Assembly: GCA_027214255.1 (NCBI GenBank) | Contig: JAPWHL010000028.1 | Span: 1-50,879, forward strand | Reading direction: 5' to 3' | Source of the DNA: Roseovarius aestuarii | Lineage (GTDB): Bacteria > Pseudomonadota > Alphaproteobacteria > Rhodobacterales > Rhodobacteraceae | Length of the DNA: 50,879 nucleotides | Shown here: positions 27,337 to 37,731 of the stretch, piece by piece | Layout: each line of letters begins with the position of its first letter | How positions within the stretch are numbered: the stretch's first letter is position 1 | Translations under genes and position numbers: made by a program | Notes under the pieces: generated by a model | Database searches by the model: none | What the model was told of the DNA's origin: nothing | The model's input: only the letters and a program-made list of their open reading frames with translations

Positions 27337-29664
27337 GTGCCTTCATTCTCGACGACACTGGAACAGGCAATTCACGCGGCTTTGGCGCTGGCCAACGCAC
27401 GACAACACGAATTTGCCACGCTTGAGCATCTGCTGCTTGCGCTGATTGACGAACCCGATGCAAATCGGGTGATGAAGGCGTGTAGCGTCGACACAGAAGA
27501 CCTACGCGGCACATTGGTCGATTTCATCGACGATGATCTGTCCAATCTGGTCACCGATATCGAAGGGTCCGAAGCGGTGCCAACAGCCGCATTCCAACGT
27601 GTGATCCAACGTGCGGCCATTCATGTGCAATCATCCGGGCGGACCGAAGTGACGGGGGCCAACGTTCTGGTCGCCCTGTTTGCCGAACGCGAAAGCAACG
27701 CGGCCTATTTCCTGCAAGAACAGGACATGACGCGCTATGATGCGGTAAATTTCATCGCCCATGGCGTGGCCAAGGATCCCGCCTTTGGCGAGGCGCGCCC
27801 GATTACCGGTGCCGAAAACGAAGAAACCCAAGGAAGCACTGCGGACTCTGACGCGGTCGAAGCCGGGGAATCAGCACTGGCAAAATACTGTGTCGATCTG
27901 AACGAAAAGGCCCGCAAAGGCGATGTTGACCCCCTGATCGGGCGCAGCAACGAAGTTGAACGGTGCGTTCAGGTTCTTTGCCGTCGCCGCAAGAACAACC
28001 CGCTGTTGGTGGGCGATCCCGGCGTTGGGAAAACCGCCATCGCCGAAGGTCTGGCGCATAAAATCGTCAAGGGTGAAATCCCCGAAGTTCTGGCACGTAC
28101 CACCATCTTCTCCCTGGATATGGGGGCCTTGCTGGCCGGCACGCGCTATCGTGGCGATTTCGAGGAACGCCTGAAGGCCGTTGTCACCGAAATGGAGGCA
28201 CATCCCGATGCGGTTCTGTTCATCGACGAGATCCATACCGTCATTGGGGCCGGGGCGACTTCGGGTGGGGCGATGGATGCATCCAACCTGCTGAAACCTG
28301 CGCTGCAGGGCGGCAAACTGCGCTGCATGGGATCGACCACGTTCAAGGAATTCCGCCAGCATTTTGAAAAAGACCGGGCATTGGCTCGGCGCTTCCAGAA
28401 AATCGATGTGGTCGAACCTTCGGTTGAAGATACCGTGAAAATCCTCAAGGGTGTCAAATCCTATTTCGAGGATCACCACAGCGTCAAATACACCAGCGAC
28501 GCCATCAAAACCGCTGTTGAACTTAGCGCGCGCTACATCAACGACCGCAAATTGCCCGACAAGGCGATTGACGTCATCGACGAGGCCGGGGCGGCCCAGC
28601 ATCTTGTGGCGGCCTCCAAACGCCGCAAGAATATTGGCATCAAGGAGATCGAGGCCGTCGTCGCAAAAATTGCGCGCATCCCGCCGAAAAATGTCAGCAA
28701 GGATGATGCGCAGGTGCTGCGTGATCTGGAAACCTCTCTGAAACGCGTGGTCTTCGGTCAGGATAACGCGATCGAAGCGCTGAGTTCGGCAATCAAACTG
28801 TCCCGCGCGGGCCTGCGTGAGCCGGAAAAACCCATCGGCAACTATTTGTTCGCCGGTCCGACCGGTGTGGGCAAAACCGAAGTCGCCAAACAATTGGCCG
28901 ATACGCTGGGCGTGGAACTTCTACGGTTTGACATGTCGGAATACATGGAAAAACACGCTGTATCGCGTCTGATCGGTGCCCCTCCGGGCTATGTCGGTTT
29001 TGATCAGGGTGGTTTGCTAACCGATGGCGTGGATCAACACCCTCACTGTGTGTTGCTGCTGGATGAGATCGAAAAAGCGCACCCGGATGTGTTCAACATC
29101 CTGCTTCAGGTCATGGACCATGGCACATTGACCGATCACAACGGGCGCACGGTGGATTTCCGCAACGTGGTGCTGATCATGACCTCGAACGCGGGCGCGT
29201 CCGAAATGGCCAAAGAAGCCATCGGGTTTGGCCGTGACCGCCGCACAGGCGAAGATACAGCCGCGATTGAGCGTACGTTCACGCCTGAATTCCGTAACCG
29301 TCTGGATGCGACCATCTCGTTCGGGCCACTGCCCAAGGATGTTATCCTGCAAGTCGTCGAGAAATTCGTGCTGCAACTGGAGGCGCAGTTGATGGATCGC
29401 AATGTCACCATCGAACTGACCAAACCTGCTGCGGAATGGCTGGCCGACAAGGGGTATGACGACAAGATGGGCGCCCGCCCGTTGGGACGCGTCATTCAGG
29501 AGCACATCAAGAAACCGCTGGCCGAGGAACTTTTGTTCGGCAAGTTGGCGAAAGGTGGAATCGTCAAGGTTGCCGTCAAGGATGGCAAGATCGACCTGCA
29601 AATCGACGGCCCGGATCAGCCGCGCCTGACGGGCAAGAAACCCCCGCTGCTGACCGCCGAGTGA
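27337..29664 (+). CDS. clpA: ATP-dependent Clp protease ATP-binding subunit ClpA
   Basis: A 775-residue AAA+ unfoldase that feeds substrates to ClpP. The N-domain (about 1-150) starts [20 protein letters not shown], the adaptor-binding surface. D1 Walker A is GDPGVGKT (226-233) and D2 Walker A is GPTGVGKT (507-514). The ClpP-docking IGF loop is I629-G-F631 in [11 protein letters not shown]. The start is GTG with AAGGAG eight bases upstream. No clpS gene is next to it. It overlaps the following M23 peptidase gene by one base. Confidence 0.97.
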   Translation: MPSFSTTLEQAIHAALALANARQHEFATLEHLLLALIDEPDANRVMKACSVDTEDLRGTLVDFIDDDLSNLVTDIEGSEAVPTAAFQRVIQRAAIHVQSSGRTEVTGANVLVALFAERESNAAYFLQEQDMTRYDAVNFIAHGVAKDPAFGEARPITGAENEETQGSTADSDAVEAGESALAKYCVDLNEKARKGDVDPLIGRSNEVERCVQVLCRRRKNNPLLVGDPGVGKTAIAEGLAHKIVKGEIPEVLARTTIFSLDMGALLAGTRYRGDFEERLKAVVTEMEAHPDAVLFIDEIHTVIGAGATSGGAMDASNLLKPALQGGKLRCMGSTTFKEFRQHFEKDRALARRFQKIDVVEPSVEDTVKILKGVKSYFEDHHSVKYTSDAIKTAVELSARYINDRKLPDKAIDVIDEAGAAQHLVAASKRRKNIGIKEIEAVVAKIARIPPKNVSKDDAQVLRDLETSLKRVVFGQDNAIEALSSAIKLSRAGLREPEKPIGNYLFAGPTGVGKTEVAKQLADTLGVELLRFDMSEYMEKHAVSRLIGAPPGYVGFDQGGLLTDGVDQHPHCVLLLDEIEKAHPDVFNILLQVMDHGTLTDHNGRTVDFRNVVLIMTSNAGASEMAKEAIGFGRDRRTGEDTAAIERTFTPEFRNRLDATISFGPLPKDVILQVVEKFVLQLEAQLMDRNVTIELTKPAAEWLADKGYDDKMGARPLGRVIQEHIKKPLAEELLFGKLAKGGIVKVAVKDGKIDLQIDGPDQPRLTGKKPPLLTAE

Positions 29665-30656
29665 TGCGCGGCACGGCTTTCGCGTTATGCGCGCTTGGCC
29701 TCTTGGCCGGGACGAGTGCGACGCACGGCCAAGACACTGCAGGCAGGCCTGAACTGGGCCTGCCTGCAAAATGCGTTTTAGGCGAAACCTGTTTCGTACA
29801 GCAATATGTCGATTTCGATCCCGAACCGGGATGGCACGACTATATGTGCCAAGGCCTGAGCTATGATGGCCACAAAGGCACTGATTTTAGCCTGATGTCA
29901 CAGCGCGCCATGCAAGAGGGCGTCGCGGTGATCGCCTCGGCCCCGGGCACGGTGCGTGCCATTCGCAACAACATGCCCGACCGGATGTACACTGATGACA
30001 TGGCCGAAGAAATGAAGGGGCGCGCTTGCGGAAACGGCGTTGCCATCGCGCATGCCAACGGCTGGGAAACCCAATATTGCCACATGCGCCAAGGCTCGGT
30101 CAGTGTGCGCGCAGGCCAGACCGTTGCACGCGGCACCCCGTTGGGCCTGATTGGTCTGTCGGGGCGCACCCAGTTCCCCCATGTTCACCTGACAGTGCGC
30201 AAGGACGGTCAGCATGTCGATCCGTTTGATCCTGATGGGGAAATCATCTGCGGGTCACCTTCTCAGGACACTCTTTGGATCGATCCTCCACACTATCAGC
30301 CCGGTGGCATCCTCTCGGTAGGGTTCTCGGACAGCGTTCCTAAATTTGACGACATCCGCCAAGGGACAGCAGCCATGAGCACATTGGCGCGCAACGCAGG
30401 GGCGTTGGTCGCGTGGGGCTATGGTTTTGGCGGACGGCCGGATGATGTGATGCGTATCACCATCACCGCACCAGACGGATCGCAAGTTTATCAAAACGAC
30501 TCAAAGCTAGAGAAAACGCACGCGCAATATTTCCGGGCCGCAGGCAGGCGCGCACGCACGGGCGACTGGGCTGCGGGCACCTATACGGCGCAAGTCGATC
30601 TGTTGCGCGATGGCAAAGTGATTGACCGGCGCTCTGCCACCTTGAACGCCGACTAA
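29664..30656 (+). CDS. M23 family metallopeptidase, exported
   Basis: A 330-residue protein with a signal peptide ([20 protein letters not shown], then HGQ). The LytM/M23 zinc site is visible: H and D in LSYDGHKGTDFSL and the HxH in RTQFPHVHLTVR, with the catalytic-side H in NGWETQYCHMRQG. Conserved Cys near the N-terminus (KCVLGETC) may form a disulfide. It probably cuts or remodels peptidoglycan cross-links in the periplasm. Starts at an ATG overlapping the clpA TGA by one base; a GTG three bases earlier is the alternative. Confidence 0.9.
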   Translation: MRGTAFALCALGLLAGTSATHGQDTAGRPELGLPAKCVLGETCFVQQYVDFDPEPGWHDYMCQGLSYDGHKGTDFSLMSQRAMQEGVAVIASAPGTVRAIRNNMPDRMYTDDMAEEMKGRACGNGVAIAHANGWETQYCHMRQGSVSVRAGQTVARGTPLGLIGLSGRTQFPHVHLTVRKDGQHVDPFDPDGEIICGSPSQDTLWIDPPHYQPGGILSVGFSDSVPKFDDIRQGTAAMSTLARNAGALVAWGYGFGGRPDDVMRITITAPDGSQVYQNDSKLEKTHAQYFRAAGRRARTGDWAAGTYTAQVDLLRDGKVIDRRSATLNAD

Positions 30657-30679
30657 GTCTGCCGTTTAGCGGGCTTGCC

Positions 30680-32776
30680 TTACTTTTCTGTAAACTTCAG
30701 CTCGATCCGACGGTTCTGCGCGCGCGCCTCTGATGTTCGCGCTGGATCGACCGGCTGATACTGACCAAAGCCGTTGGCCGACAGACGATCCGGCGGCAGG
30801 CCCAGGAAATTAATCATATAACGCACCACGGACAATGCGCGCGCCTGACTAAGCTCCCAGTTGTCTGCAAATTCAGACGAATTACGAATCGGCACATCGT
30901 CCGTGTGGCCGTCCACTCGGATCACCCAGTCAATTTCGCTGGGAATATCGTCTGCGACATTACGCAGGATCGCGGCCACTTTGGCAATTTCCTGACGCCC
31001 TGAATCGGACAACTCAGCCTGTCCAGCGGCAAACAGCACCTCAGAGGAAAACACGAACCGGTCGCCCTCGATCCGAACGCCCTCTTGCGTGCCAAGCACA
31101 TCGCGCAACCGCCCGAAAAAGTCCGATCGGTACTTTTCCAAATCCTGCTTTTCGGCCTCTAACAGCTCGTTCTTGGCTTCTTCCGCCTCACGGCGGCGCT
31201 TTTCTTCGGCTGCGACACGGGCTAGGGCTGCGTTCAATTCACTGCCCAAAGACTGCAATTGAACATCGCTGGCCGCCTCGCGGACGGTTGCATCGTCCAG
31301 CAACGCCTGCAACTGCCCCAGTTGCTCTCGCAGCGCCGCAACCTGTTGGTTCAGCAAGGTTTGCTCACGCCGCGCGGCTTCAGTGCTATCTCTGGCCTTG
31401 GCCAATTCCGCCCGCGCTTGTGACAGCAATGCGGCCCGTTCTTCGGCGGCGCTCAACTGCGTTGCGGCGTCAGCCTCGGCTGCCAGCTTTGCGGCCAAAG
31501 CCGCGGCAAGACGTTTGCGCACGTCCTCGACGGTCAGTTTTTGATCGGCCTTCAACGCAGCCAACTCTGCCTCTAACGCAGAGACGCGAGCCTGCGCCGC
31601 TGCGGCCTCTTCCGCGCGTGCGGCAGCCGTGGCTTGCAGGGCTTCCACTGTCTTGTTCAATGTTTCGGTTTCGCCACCTTGCGCCTCAAGCTGAGCAGCC
31701 AGCGCATCGGCACGCGCCAGCGCATCTGCGACATCCGATTGCAACGCGGCAGTTTGATCGCTTAACGCAGTGGTCTGGGCCCCGGCGGCATCCAGATCTG
31801 CTACCAATGCGGCCGTCTTGGCCTGTTCGGCATTCAACTGCGACGTCAGCGCATCGGCCCGCGCCTCGGCGGCGTCCAATTTTGTCTGAAGCGCTGCATT
31901 TTGCGCGCCTTCGTCACTACGAGCGACCAGTGCTGCGGCCAATTGCGCCTCCAGATCCGCACCGGCATCTTCGGCGGCGGCCAGCAAAGTCAGTGTTTCT
32001 TCGGCGCGGCGGCGTTGTTCCTCAAGTGCAAGCGTCATCGCCGTCAACTCGCTTTGCGCGCCTTCCAGTTTCGCGCGCAGGGCTTGGGCAACAGCGGATT
32101 CGGCCAGTCTGGCCGCCTCTTGCGCGCTCAATTTCTCCTGCAAAGCGACCACTTGGGACTCGTTGCTTTCGACATCCCGGCGCAGGTCGGCGGCCAGCGC
32201 CTCTAGCGCCTCGCGCTGTGCTGCGGCCAGACGCGCGGCCTCGGCCTGAACGTCGATTTCATCGCGCATATTGGCCAGCGCCAGTTGCAACGCGTCTTTC
32301 TCTGACAGCAGCGTTTCGCGTTGTCCTTCGAGGTCAGCCACCTGACCTAACGCATCATCGCGTTGCGACAACAGCCCCGCCACCTGTTCTTCAAAGGAAA
32401 CGATGCGCGCTTGCGCAGCCTGCAGCGCCGCATCCTGTTGTGCCGTTTGGGCCGTCAGCGATGCAATCAGCGCAGTTTGTTGATCCGCCTTGGTGCGCGC
32501 ATCGCTTAACGTACTGGTCAGTGCGCCCACACGTTCGTTCAAACTCGCGTTGCGATCCTGTTCCAACCCCAAGGCCCGCGACAAAGCCGCCACTTCGGAC
32601 GAAAGCGCGTTCAATTCGGTTTCCTGACCCGAAATCGTTTCGGTCTGGGCAAACATCATCACCATGAAAATGGTCAGGACAAACATCAGCACCAGCAAGA
32701 GACCGGTCATCGCATCCACAAAACCCGGCCAGATAGAGGCCTGAAACCGCTGGCCGGTGCGTCTGGACAGGGCCAT
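30680..32776 (-). CDS. MotB/OmpA-like peptidoglycan-binding protein with long coiled coil
   Basis: A 698-residue protein in three parts. A single N-terminal membrane helix, FVDAMTGLLLVLMFVLTIFM, has Asp21 at its start, as the proton-channel Asp of MotB/ExbD. A very long Ala/Glu/Gln/Leu-rich coiled coil runs about 45-550. A C-terminal OmpA domain with IDWVIRVDGHTDDVPI, then NWELSQARALSVVRYMI, ends at NRRIELKFTEK and binds peptidoglycan. With the gene before it (gap 3 bp) it should form a proton-driven inner-membrane unit anchored to the wall. Role unknown; it is not a flagellar stator by context. Confidence 0.85.
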   Translation of the reverse strand: MALSRRTGQRFQASIWPGFVDAMTGLLLVLMFVLTIFMVMMFAQTETISGQETELNALSSEVAALSRALGLEQDRNASLNERVGALTSTLSDARTKADQQTALIASLTAQTAQQDAALQAAQARIVSFEEQVAGLLSQRDDALGQVADLEGQRETLLSEKDALQLALANMRDEIDVQAEAARLAAAQREALEALAADLRRDVESNESQVVALQEKLSAQEAARLAESAVAQALRAKLEGAQSELTAMTLALEEQRRRAEETLTLLAAAEDAGADLEAQLAAALVARSDEGAQNAALQTKLDAAEARADALTSQLNAEQAKTAALVADLDAAGAQTTALSDQTAALQSDVADALARADALAAQLEAQGGETETLNKTVEALQATAAARAEEAAAAQARVSALEAELAALKADQKLTVEDVRKRLAAALAAKLAAEADAATQLSAAEERAALLSQARAELAKARDSTEAARREQTLLNQQVAALREQLGQLQALLDDATVREAASDVQLQSLGSELNAALARVAAEEKRRREAEEAKNELLEAEKQDLEKYRSDFFGRLRDVLGTQEGVRIEGDRFVFSSEVLFAAGQAELSDSGRQEIAKVAAILRNVADDIPSEIDWVIRVDGHTDDVPIRNSSEFADNWELSQARALSVVRYMINFLGLPPDRLSANGFGQYQPVDPARTSEARAQNRRIELKFTEK

Positions 32777-32779
32777 GGT

Positions 32780-34012
32780 CTAGCCCTCCTGCTCCGGCAG
32801 TGTGGGTCGCTTGACGGCACCGGGCTTGGGCGGCGCAGAGCGGCCCGGCGCGCGCGCGCCCTGCAAAACCTGCATGACTGCGGACAGGTCGGTGCGGATC
32901 TCGGTCATGGTTTCCTGACGGCCCGCACTGATTTCCTCCAGGATGCGTAGCATCTGAACATCGATCGAACGCAGGCGCATCCGGCTTTCGGCGTCCAGCC
33001 CGTCATTGCCACCGTGTTCCGTGCGGTTGGACAACGCTTCAATCAGGTTTTCTTGCCCTTCGGCAACGCGGCGCAACACTTCGTTTGTCTGGCCCGCGCC
33101 CTCCATCCGGTGGGTCAGGCGCGCCACAGCATCGGCCAGCAAGCCCAGTTTCTCATCCACCACCGCACGGTTGGCGTTGGATTGGACAAGGATCTGTTGC
33201 AGCCCGTCCATCTGAGCGCCCATGTGATCGATCACACCGGCCAACACAGATTGCTCGCCCGATCCTTCGCCATCCGCCCCCGCAAAACCAACGCGGGTGA
33301 TGGTCGACATCCATTCTTCCAATTCGCGATAGAACCGGTTTTGGCCATGGCTCACGAACAGCTCAAGCAGGCCAACAATCAGCGATCCGGCCAGCCCCAG
33401 CAAAGAAGACGCAAAGGCCACGCCCATCCCGCCCAATTGAGATTCAAGGCCCGACATCAGGCGATTGAACACCTCGACACCGCCTTCGCCATCCTGCGGT
33501 GCAAGGCTGCGAATAGTATCGACAACCGCCGGGATGGTCGTGGCCAGTCCGTAGAACGTCCCCAAAAGCCCCAAAAATATCAGCAGGTTGACAATGTATC
33601 GCGTGATTTCACGGACTTCATCAATACGTTGTGCGACCGAATCCTGAATTGAGCGCGCCGAACTTTGCGCGATTTGCATCCGTTTGCCGCGCTGGCGCAG
33701 CAAAGTGGCCAGCGGCGCCAGCAACTGAGGCGCTTTCGTCAGCTCCTGCCCCGGTGCGTTGCCCGCAAAACCATCCAGCCAGCGCACCGAAACGATCAGC
33801 TGATACACCTGCCAAAAACAGGCGATCACACCGATCAGAAACACAAAAATAATGAAGCCGTTCAGATAGGGATTGGCCTGGAATACCGGTAAGACGCGGG
33901 GTAACGCGACCAGCCCACCAAAGCCGGACAGGCCCAAGACCACCAACATCATGGTGATCTGGCGCACGGGGTGCGAAAAATGCGGCTCGACCTCGCGGTC
34001 CGGCTGGTCCAT
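32780..34012 (-). CDS. MotA/TolQ/ExbB-like membrane protein
   Basis: A 410-residue membrane protein. Two helices lie near the N-terminus (about 20-42 and 50-75). After a cytoplasmic segment come the two proton-channel helices: TRYIVNLLIFLGLLGTFYGL, then ATTIPAVV, and GMGVAFASSLLGLAGSLIVG, then LLELFV. A long C-terminal cytoplasmic tail (about 240-410) has helical heptads and a proline-rich basic end. It is the upstream partner of the Asp-bearing MotB/OmpA-like protein and is likely the stator ring of the pair. Function unknown. Confidence 0.85.
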   Translation of the reverse strand: MDQPDREVEPHFSHPVRQITMMLVVLGLSGFGGLVALPRVLPVFQANPYLNGFIIFVFLIGVIACFWQVYQLIVSVRWLDGFAGNAPGQELTKAPQLLAPLATLLRQRGKRMQIAQSSARSIQDSVAQRIDEVREITRYIVNLLIFLGLLGTFYGLATTIPAVVDTIRSLAPQDGEGGVEVFNRLMSGLESQLGGMGVAFASSLLGLAGSLIVGLLELFVSHGQNRFYRELEEWMSTITRVGFAGADGEGSGEQSVLAGVIDHMGAQMDGLQQILVQSNANRAVVDEKLGLLADAVARLTHRMEGAGQTNEVLRRVAEGQENLIEALSNRTEHGGNDGLDAESRMRLRSIDVQMLRILEEISAGRQETMTEIRTDLSAVMQVLQGARAPGRSAPPKPGAVKRPTLPEQEG

Positions 34013-34078
34013 CAGGACGCTCCCGACACTGTTTTCATTGGCTGCAGGTTACGCCGATTACCGTCCCAAGCCAAGGCG

Positions 34079-34609
34079 TTATCCACTCAGGTCACGCACG
34101 CGTGCCGACAGCCACTCCAAATCCGGGTCGGAAATGCCCAGATGTGCCAAATGGCTGGTCGTATTGTACAGATATTCGGTATTTGGCCCCCGCCCACCAA
34201 CCGCGCGGGCGATAATGCCCGCCTGTTCTTCCAAAGGCAGGCCGCCGCAATACTGAACATGATCCGCGTCGATCACATAAGTCACCGCCTGCACCTGCTG
34301 CCCACAATCCAGACGTATCTGAAGCGTGCGTTCAAGATACGCGGATGAAACCAGCTCACGTGCGCGCAAATACTCTAACACCGGTTCTTCCTGACCTTCG
34401 ACCACGGCCATGGCCACGCCCTGACAGGTCGCACCCGGCATTTCGTCCAGCGCCAAAACCAGACCGGGGTCAACTTCGGTTCCGCGATGGTGGATTGAAC
34501 GCATGCAAAAACTACGCGCATAGTCAGACAAGGTCGCGATGCGCTGATCCGCCACGTCAAAGCCGGGATTCCACACCAGCGATCCATAGCCAAACACCCA
34601 CATCGTCAT
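34079..34609 (-). CDS. chaC: Glutathione-specific gamma-glutamylcyclotransferase (ChaC-like)
   Basis: A 176-residue cytosolic enzyme that splits glutathione to 5-oxoproline and Cys-Gly. The substrate-binding motif is VFGYGSLVWNPGFD, SIHHRGTEVDPGLVLALDE follows, and the probable catalytic Glu is in EYLRARELVSSAYLER. TYVIDADHVQYCGGLPLEEQ and YLYNTTSHLAHLGI are conserved. Length is typical. AAGGAAC precedes the ATG. Downstream of the MotA-like gene's start, with 66 bp between. Confidence 0.92.
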   Translation of the reverse strand: MTMWVFGYGSLVWNPGFDVADQRIATLSDYARSFCMRSIHHRGTEVDPGLVLALDEMPGATCQGVAMAVVEGQEEPVLEYLRARELVSSAYLERTLQIRLDCGQQVQAVTYVIDADHVQYCGGLPLEEQAGIIARAVGGRGPNTEYLYNTTSHLAHLGISDPDLEWLSARVRDLSG

Positions 34610-34823
34610 TTTACTGTTCCTTTTGCTTTCAACCCGAATCCTCGCGAAAAAGCGCCGTTATTTGCTTTTACACCGTCAAAATGCACAAACGCTTAAAGCG
34701 GTCTGTTTCGGTCATCGACAACTCGGGTTAAACACCATCAGACCGCGCAGCGAAAGCCCGCCGCGCATTCGGGTTTCGTAAAATCATGCACCGCGTCATA
34801 GGTGCGTAAGAAAGGGTCGTATC
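34610..34823. promoter_or_regulatory. Divergent intergenic chaC / DUF2125 gene
   Basis: About 214 bp with two divergent starts. It is AT-richer near chaC (runs such as TTTTGCTTT). No clear operator or hairpin with a U-tract was seen; promoters for both genes must lie here. Confidence 0.35.
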
Positions 34824-35831
34824 ATGCGGTTTTTATTGGCTGCCACCGTGTCACTAGCCGCGCTTTGGGCGGGATATTGGTTTGTCGGATCGTCAGCGGC
34901 CCAATCGGGCATGGCCAACTGGTTTGAAGAGCGGCGATCGGACGGCTGGGTGGCCGAGTATGATGATTTGAATGTCAGGGGCTTTCCCAACCGCTTTGAC
35001 GCGGGGTTTACCGAAATTTCCTTGGCCGATCCGGGGACCGGGCTGGCATGGCAGGCACCTTTTTTTCAGGTGCTCGCGCTTAGTTATCGCCCCAATCACG
35101 TCATAGCCGTCTGGCCCGATCAACAGATCATCGCCACACCGATGCAAACCCTCGATGTAACCAGCGACGATATGCGCGCCTCGGCGGTACTAGAGGCCGG
35201 AACGGGCCTGACTCTGGACCGGGCGACATGGACGGTAAAGGAAATGGTCATCACTCCGCGCGACGAAAGCGGGCCGATTTCGGTCTCGGCCATGACACTG
35301 GCCGCCGAGCAAATCAACGCGGTGGCAAAAACCCGCTATCATCTGGGATTGTCCGCCACAGGGTTCGCCCCTCCCAGCGGTTTTCTGGCCAACGTCGACA
35401 GCGGCAAAACCCTGCCCCGCGCGCTGGAAACTCTGCGCGCCGATCTGGAAGTCACGTTTGACGCCCCATGGGATCGCTATGCAATCGAGGACGCGCGCCC
35501 GCAACCGCGCCAGATCAATCTGAAACTGGCCGAGGCCCGATGGGGGCGACTGTCCCTAAAGGCCGCTGGCACACTGGACGTGGATGAAACGGGCATGGCC
35601 AAGGGCGAGATAACCATCAAGGCCGAAAACTGGCGCGAGATTCTGGAATTGGCCCGCGCGTCGGGCACAGTCCCAGAGTCGGTCGTGGGCCCATTGCGTG
35701 ACGGTCTGTCCCTATTGGCGAGGCTGGCGGGCAACCCGCAGACATTGGACATTCCGCTGACCTTCTCAGGTGGGCGCGTGTGGCTGGGACCAGTTCCCGT
35801 CGCCAAAGCTCCGCTGATCCGTATCAGATAA
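34824..35831 (+). CDS. DUF2125 domain protein, probably exported
   Basis: A 335-residue protein. The N-terminus MRFLLAATVSLAALWAGYWF is a signal anchor or signal peptide. The rest is beta-rich with the DUF2125 features NVRGFPNRFDAGFTEISLAD, WQAPFFQVLALSYRPNHVIA and the C-terminal LDIPLTFSGGRVWLGPVPVA. Function is unknown; a periplasmic or lipid-transfer-like (AsmA-like) role is guessed for such repeats but not shown here. Convergent with the extensin gene. Confidence 0.85.
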   Translation: MRFLLAATVSLAALWAGYWFVGSSAAQSGMANWFEERRSDGWVAEYDDLNVRGFPNRFDAGFTEISLADPGTGLAWQAPFFQVLALSYRPNHVIAVWPDQQIIATPMQTLDVTSDDMRASAVLEAGTGLTLDRATWTVKEMVITPRDESGPISVSAMTLAAEQINAVAKTRYHLGLSATGFAPPSGFLANVDSGKTLPRALETLRADLEVTFDAPWDRYAIEDARPQPRQINLKLAEARWGRLSLKAAGTLDVDETGMAKGEITIKAENWREILELARASGTVPESVVGPLRDGLSLLARLAGNPQTLDIPLTFSGGRVWLGPVPVAKAPLIRIR

Positions 35832-35860
35832 CACGCCGCGGCACGGACCCGAGGGCAACG

Positions 35861-36814
35861 TTATCGGCAATACGAACCGCTGCGATATCGCGCCGTGTCA
35901 AAATGGAAATGATCGCGGTGAAACTTGTTTGCCTCGGGGCCCAGAACCGTTCCGAACGGCCCACAGGCCGATTGATGCATACGACGCAGGATTTGGCCTT
36001 TGCGCCCTTTTCCCCAATCGGTCAGCACAGTGATGTCGCTGCCGTCTTTGAGGGTAAAGCCAGCAATATCGATTGCGCGACCCTTGCCATGTTCTGAGAT
36101 TTTTGCACCCTTTTGACTGTTGCGCGTTCGGCAGGCGTAATGCGCGACGACGCGGATGCTGCTCACGCCACCGCCCCGATTGCCTACAGCGGGTTTCATC
36201 CCGCCATCAATCCAGCCTTTCAGAGCTTTGGCTGTGGTGCAGTCCATCACCGATCGCATCGTCAGATCGACGCCGCTGATGTTGCGTACCTTCACTGCCG
36301 ACTCGACGCCACAACCGCCAAGACGTCCGGGCACAGCCCCCACATCGACACCCTGAATGGCCAAATCACCGCACACGGCACCACGCGCCAGTTCTTTCTG
36401 GCGTGCGACTGCCTCGCGACGCACGCCACGGGGGCGCAACAGCGGGCGCAAAGACTTGAAGATCCCGCCCCCTTCACCCGAGGCTTGCTTATCGCCCTGT
36501 CGCGCATCGCGATCACGGGGGCGTTGGGTCGTGGCGCGTCCCGCACGATCATCAAACTGATCACGTCCGGCAGGTCGGGCGGTTTCGACGGGCTGCGCTT
36601 CGGATTGCCCCGCCGTCGGCCGTTGGGGGGGCGGCGTATTGGCCGGTGTCACCACGTTCACTACATCCTGAACGGGCTGTTGCTGTGCCGGAACGGCGAT
36701 GGAACCGGGCCGCGCCACGGGTCTAAGAGAGCTACCCGGTGCTTGCGCCACTGCCCAGCCGCCCAGCACCGTCAACCCAAAAACCACGCTTGCACACACA
36801 ACACCAAACCGCAT
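35861..36814 (-). CDS. Extensin-like family protein, exported
   Basis: A 317-residue protein with a signal peptide ([20 protein letters not shown], then AVAQAP). A Pro/Arg/Gln-rich low-complexity linker runs about 30-140, and the C-terminal extensin-like domain (PF06904) has ELARGAVCGDLAIQGV, then VVAHYACRTRNSQKGAKISE and HGKGRAIDIAGF. The domain's His/Asp and Cys pattern suggests a zinc-peptidase-like, wall-acting fold. The ATG at 36814 shares one base with the tyrA TGA (translational coupling); the GTG three bases upstream is less likely. Last gene of hisC-tyrA-extensin. Confidence 0.87.
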   Translation of the reverse strand: MRFGVVCASVVFGLTVLGGWAVAQAPGSSLRPVARPGSIAVPAQQQPVQDVVNVVTPANTPPPQRPTAGQSEAQPVETARPAGRDQFDDRAGRATTQRPRDRDARQGDKQASGEGGGIFKSLRPLLRPRGVRREAVARQKELARGAVCGDLAIQGVDVGAVPGRLGGCGVESAVKVRNISGVDLTMRSVMDCTTAKALKGWIDGGMKPAVGNRGGGVSSIRVVAHYACRTRNSQKGAKISEHGKGRAIDIAGFTLKDGSDITVLTDWGKGRKGQILRRMHQSACGPFGTVLGPEANKFHRDHFHFDTARYRSGSYCR

Positions 36815-37731
36815 CACGCCCCCTTTTTACGCCCGAAATCAGGCGCGTCAGTATCCTGCCCCGCCTCGATAATTCCGCGCCGAATGGCCCGTGTGCGGGT
36901 GAAATACGCATGCAGATGATCCCCGTCACCGGTGCGAATGGCCCGTTGAAGGGCAAACAGCTCTTCGGTAAAGCGGCCGAGAATCTCTAGTGTCGCGTCG
37001 CGGTTGTTCAAGAACACGTCACGCCACATGGTCGGATCACTGGCGGCGATACGGGTAAAGTCGCGAAACCCGGCAGCCGAGTATTTGATCACTTCGCTAT
37101 CGGTCACACGGCCCAGATCATCCGCAACGCCCACCATCGTATAGGCGATAAGATGCGGTGCGTGGCTGGTCACGGCCAGCACCAGATCATGATGGTCTGC
37201 GTCCATCTCATCCGTCTGCGCGCCGATCCCCTGCCACAGCGCATCCAGCCGCTCGACCGCAGCACGATCCGCCCCGTCCTGTGGGACGATCACGCACCAT
37301 TTGCCATCAAACAACTCGGCAAATCCCGAATTCGGTCCCGAATGTTCGGTCCCTGCCAACGGGTGGGCGGGGACGAAATGAACGCCATCAGGCAGGTGCG
37401 GAGCGACCGCTTCGATCACCGCGCGCTTGACTGATCCCACGTCACTGACCGTCGCGCCCGGTTTCAGCCCCGGAGCGATTTCTGCCGCAACAGCGCCCAT
37501 CGCACCGACCGGCACGCATAGCACCACCAGATCCGCGCCCTCGACTGCCTCGACGGCCGTGTCGCACACGCGATCCACCAACCCGATCTGACGCGCCACA
37601 TCCCGCGTTTCAGCCGAGCGAGCATAACCCGTGATCTCACCCGCCAGGCCCGCGCGCCGCATTGCCATCGCCATAGACCCGGCAATCAGCCCCAGCCCAA
37701 TCAGCGCCACTCGATCGTAGATCACGCTCAT
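36814..37731 (-). CDS. tyrA: Prephenate/arogenate dehydrogenase
   Basis: A 305-residue NAD(P)-dependent enzyme of tyrosine synthesis. The Rossmann motif is [40 protein letters not shown] and [15 protein letters not shown] are conserved, and [20 protein letters not shown] is the active-site block with the catalytic His. Whether it prefers prephenate or arogenate cannot be told. Its ATG overlaps the hisC TGA by 4 bp, and its stop overlaps the next start by 1 bp. Confidence 0.94.
   Translation of the reverse strand: MSVIYDRVALIGLGLIAGSMAMAMRRAGLAGEITGYARSAETRDVARQIGLVDRVCDTAVEAVEGADLVVLCVPVGAMGAVAAEIAPGLKPGATVSDVGSVKRAVIEAVAPHLPDGVHFVPAHPLAGTEHSGPNSGFAELFDGKWCVIVPQDGADRAAVERLDALWQGIGAQTDEMDADHHDLVLAVTSHAPHLIAYTMVGVADDLGRVTDSEVIKYSAAGFRDFTRIAASDPTMWRDVFLNNRDATLEILGRFTEELFALQRAIRTGDGDHLHAYFTRTRAIRRGIIEAGQDTDAPDFGRKKGA

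Noticed and set aside
31288..32667. A long plus-strand frame rich in Arg/Pro.
   Set aside because: It is the shadow of the Ala/Glu-rich coiled-coil gene on the minus strand.
30680..34012. A Zorya-type anti-phage system (ZorA/ZorB).
   Set aside because: The pair has the same general layout, but no ZorC/ZorD or ZorE gene is adjacent, and the flanking genes are housekeeping (M23 peptidase, chaC). Kept as a motor-like pair of unknown role.
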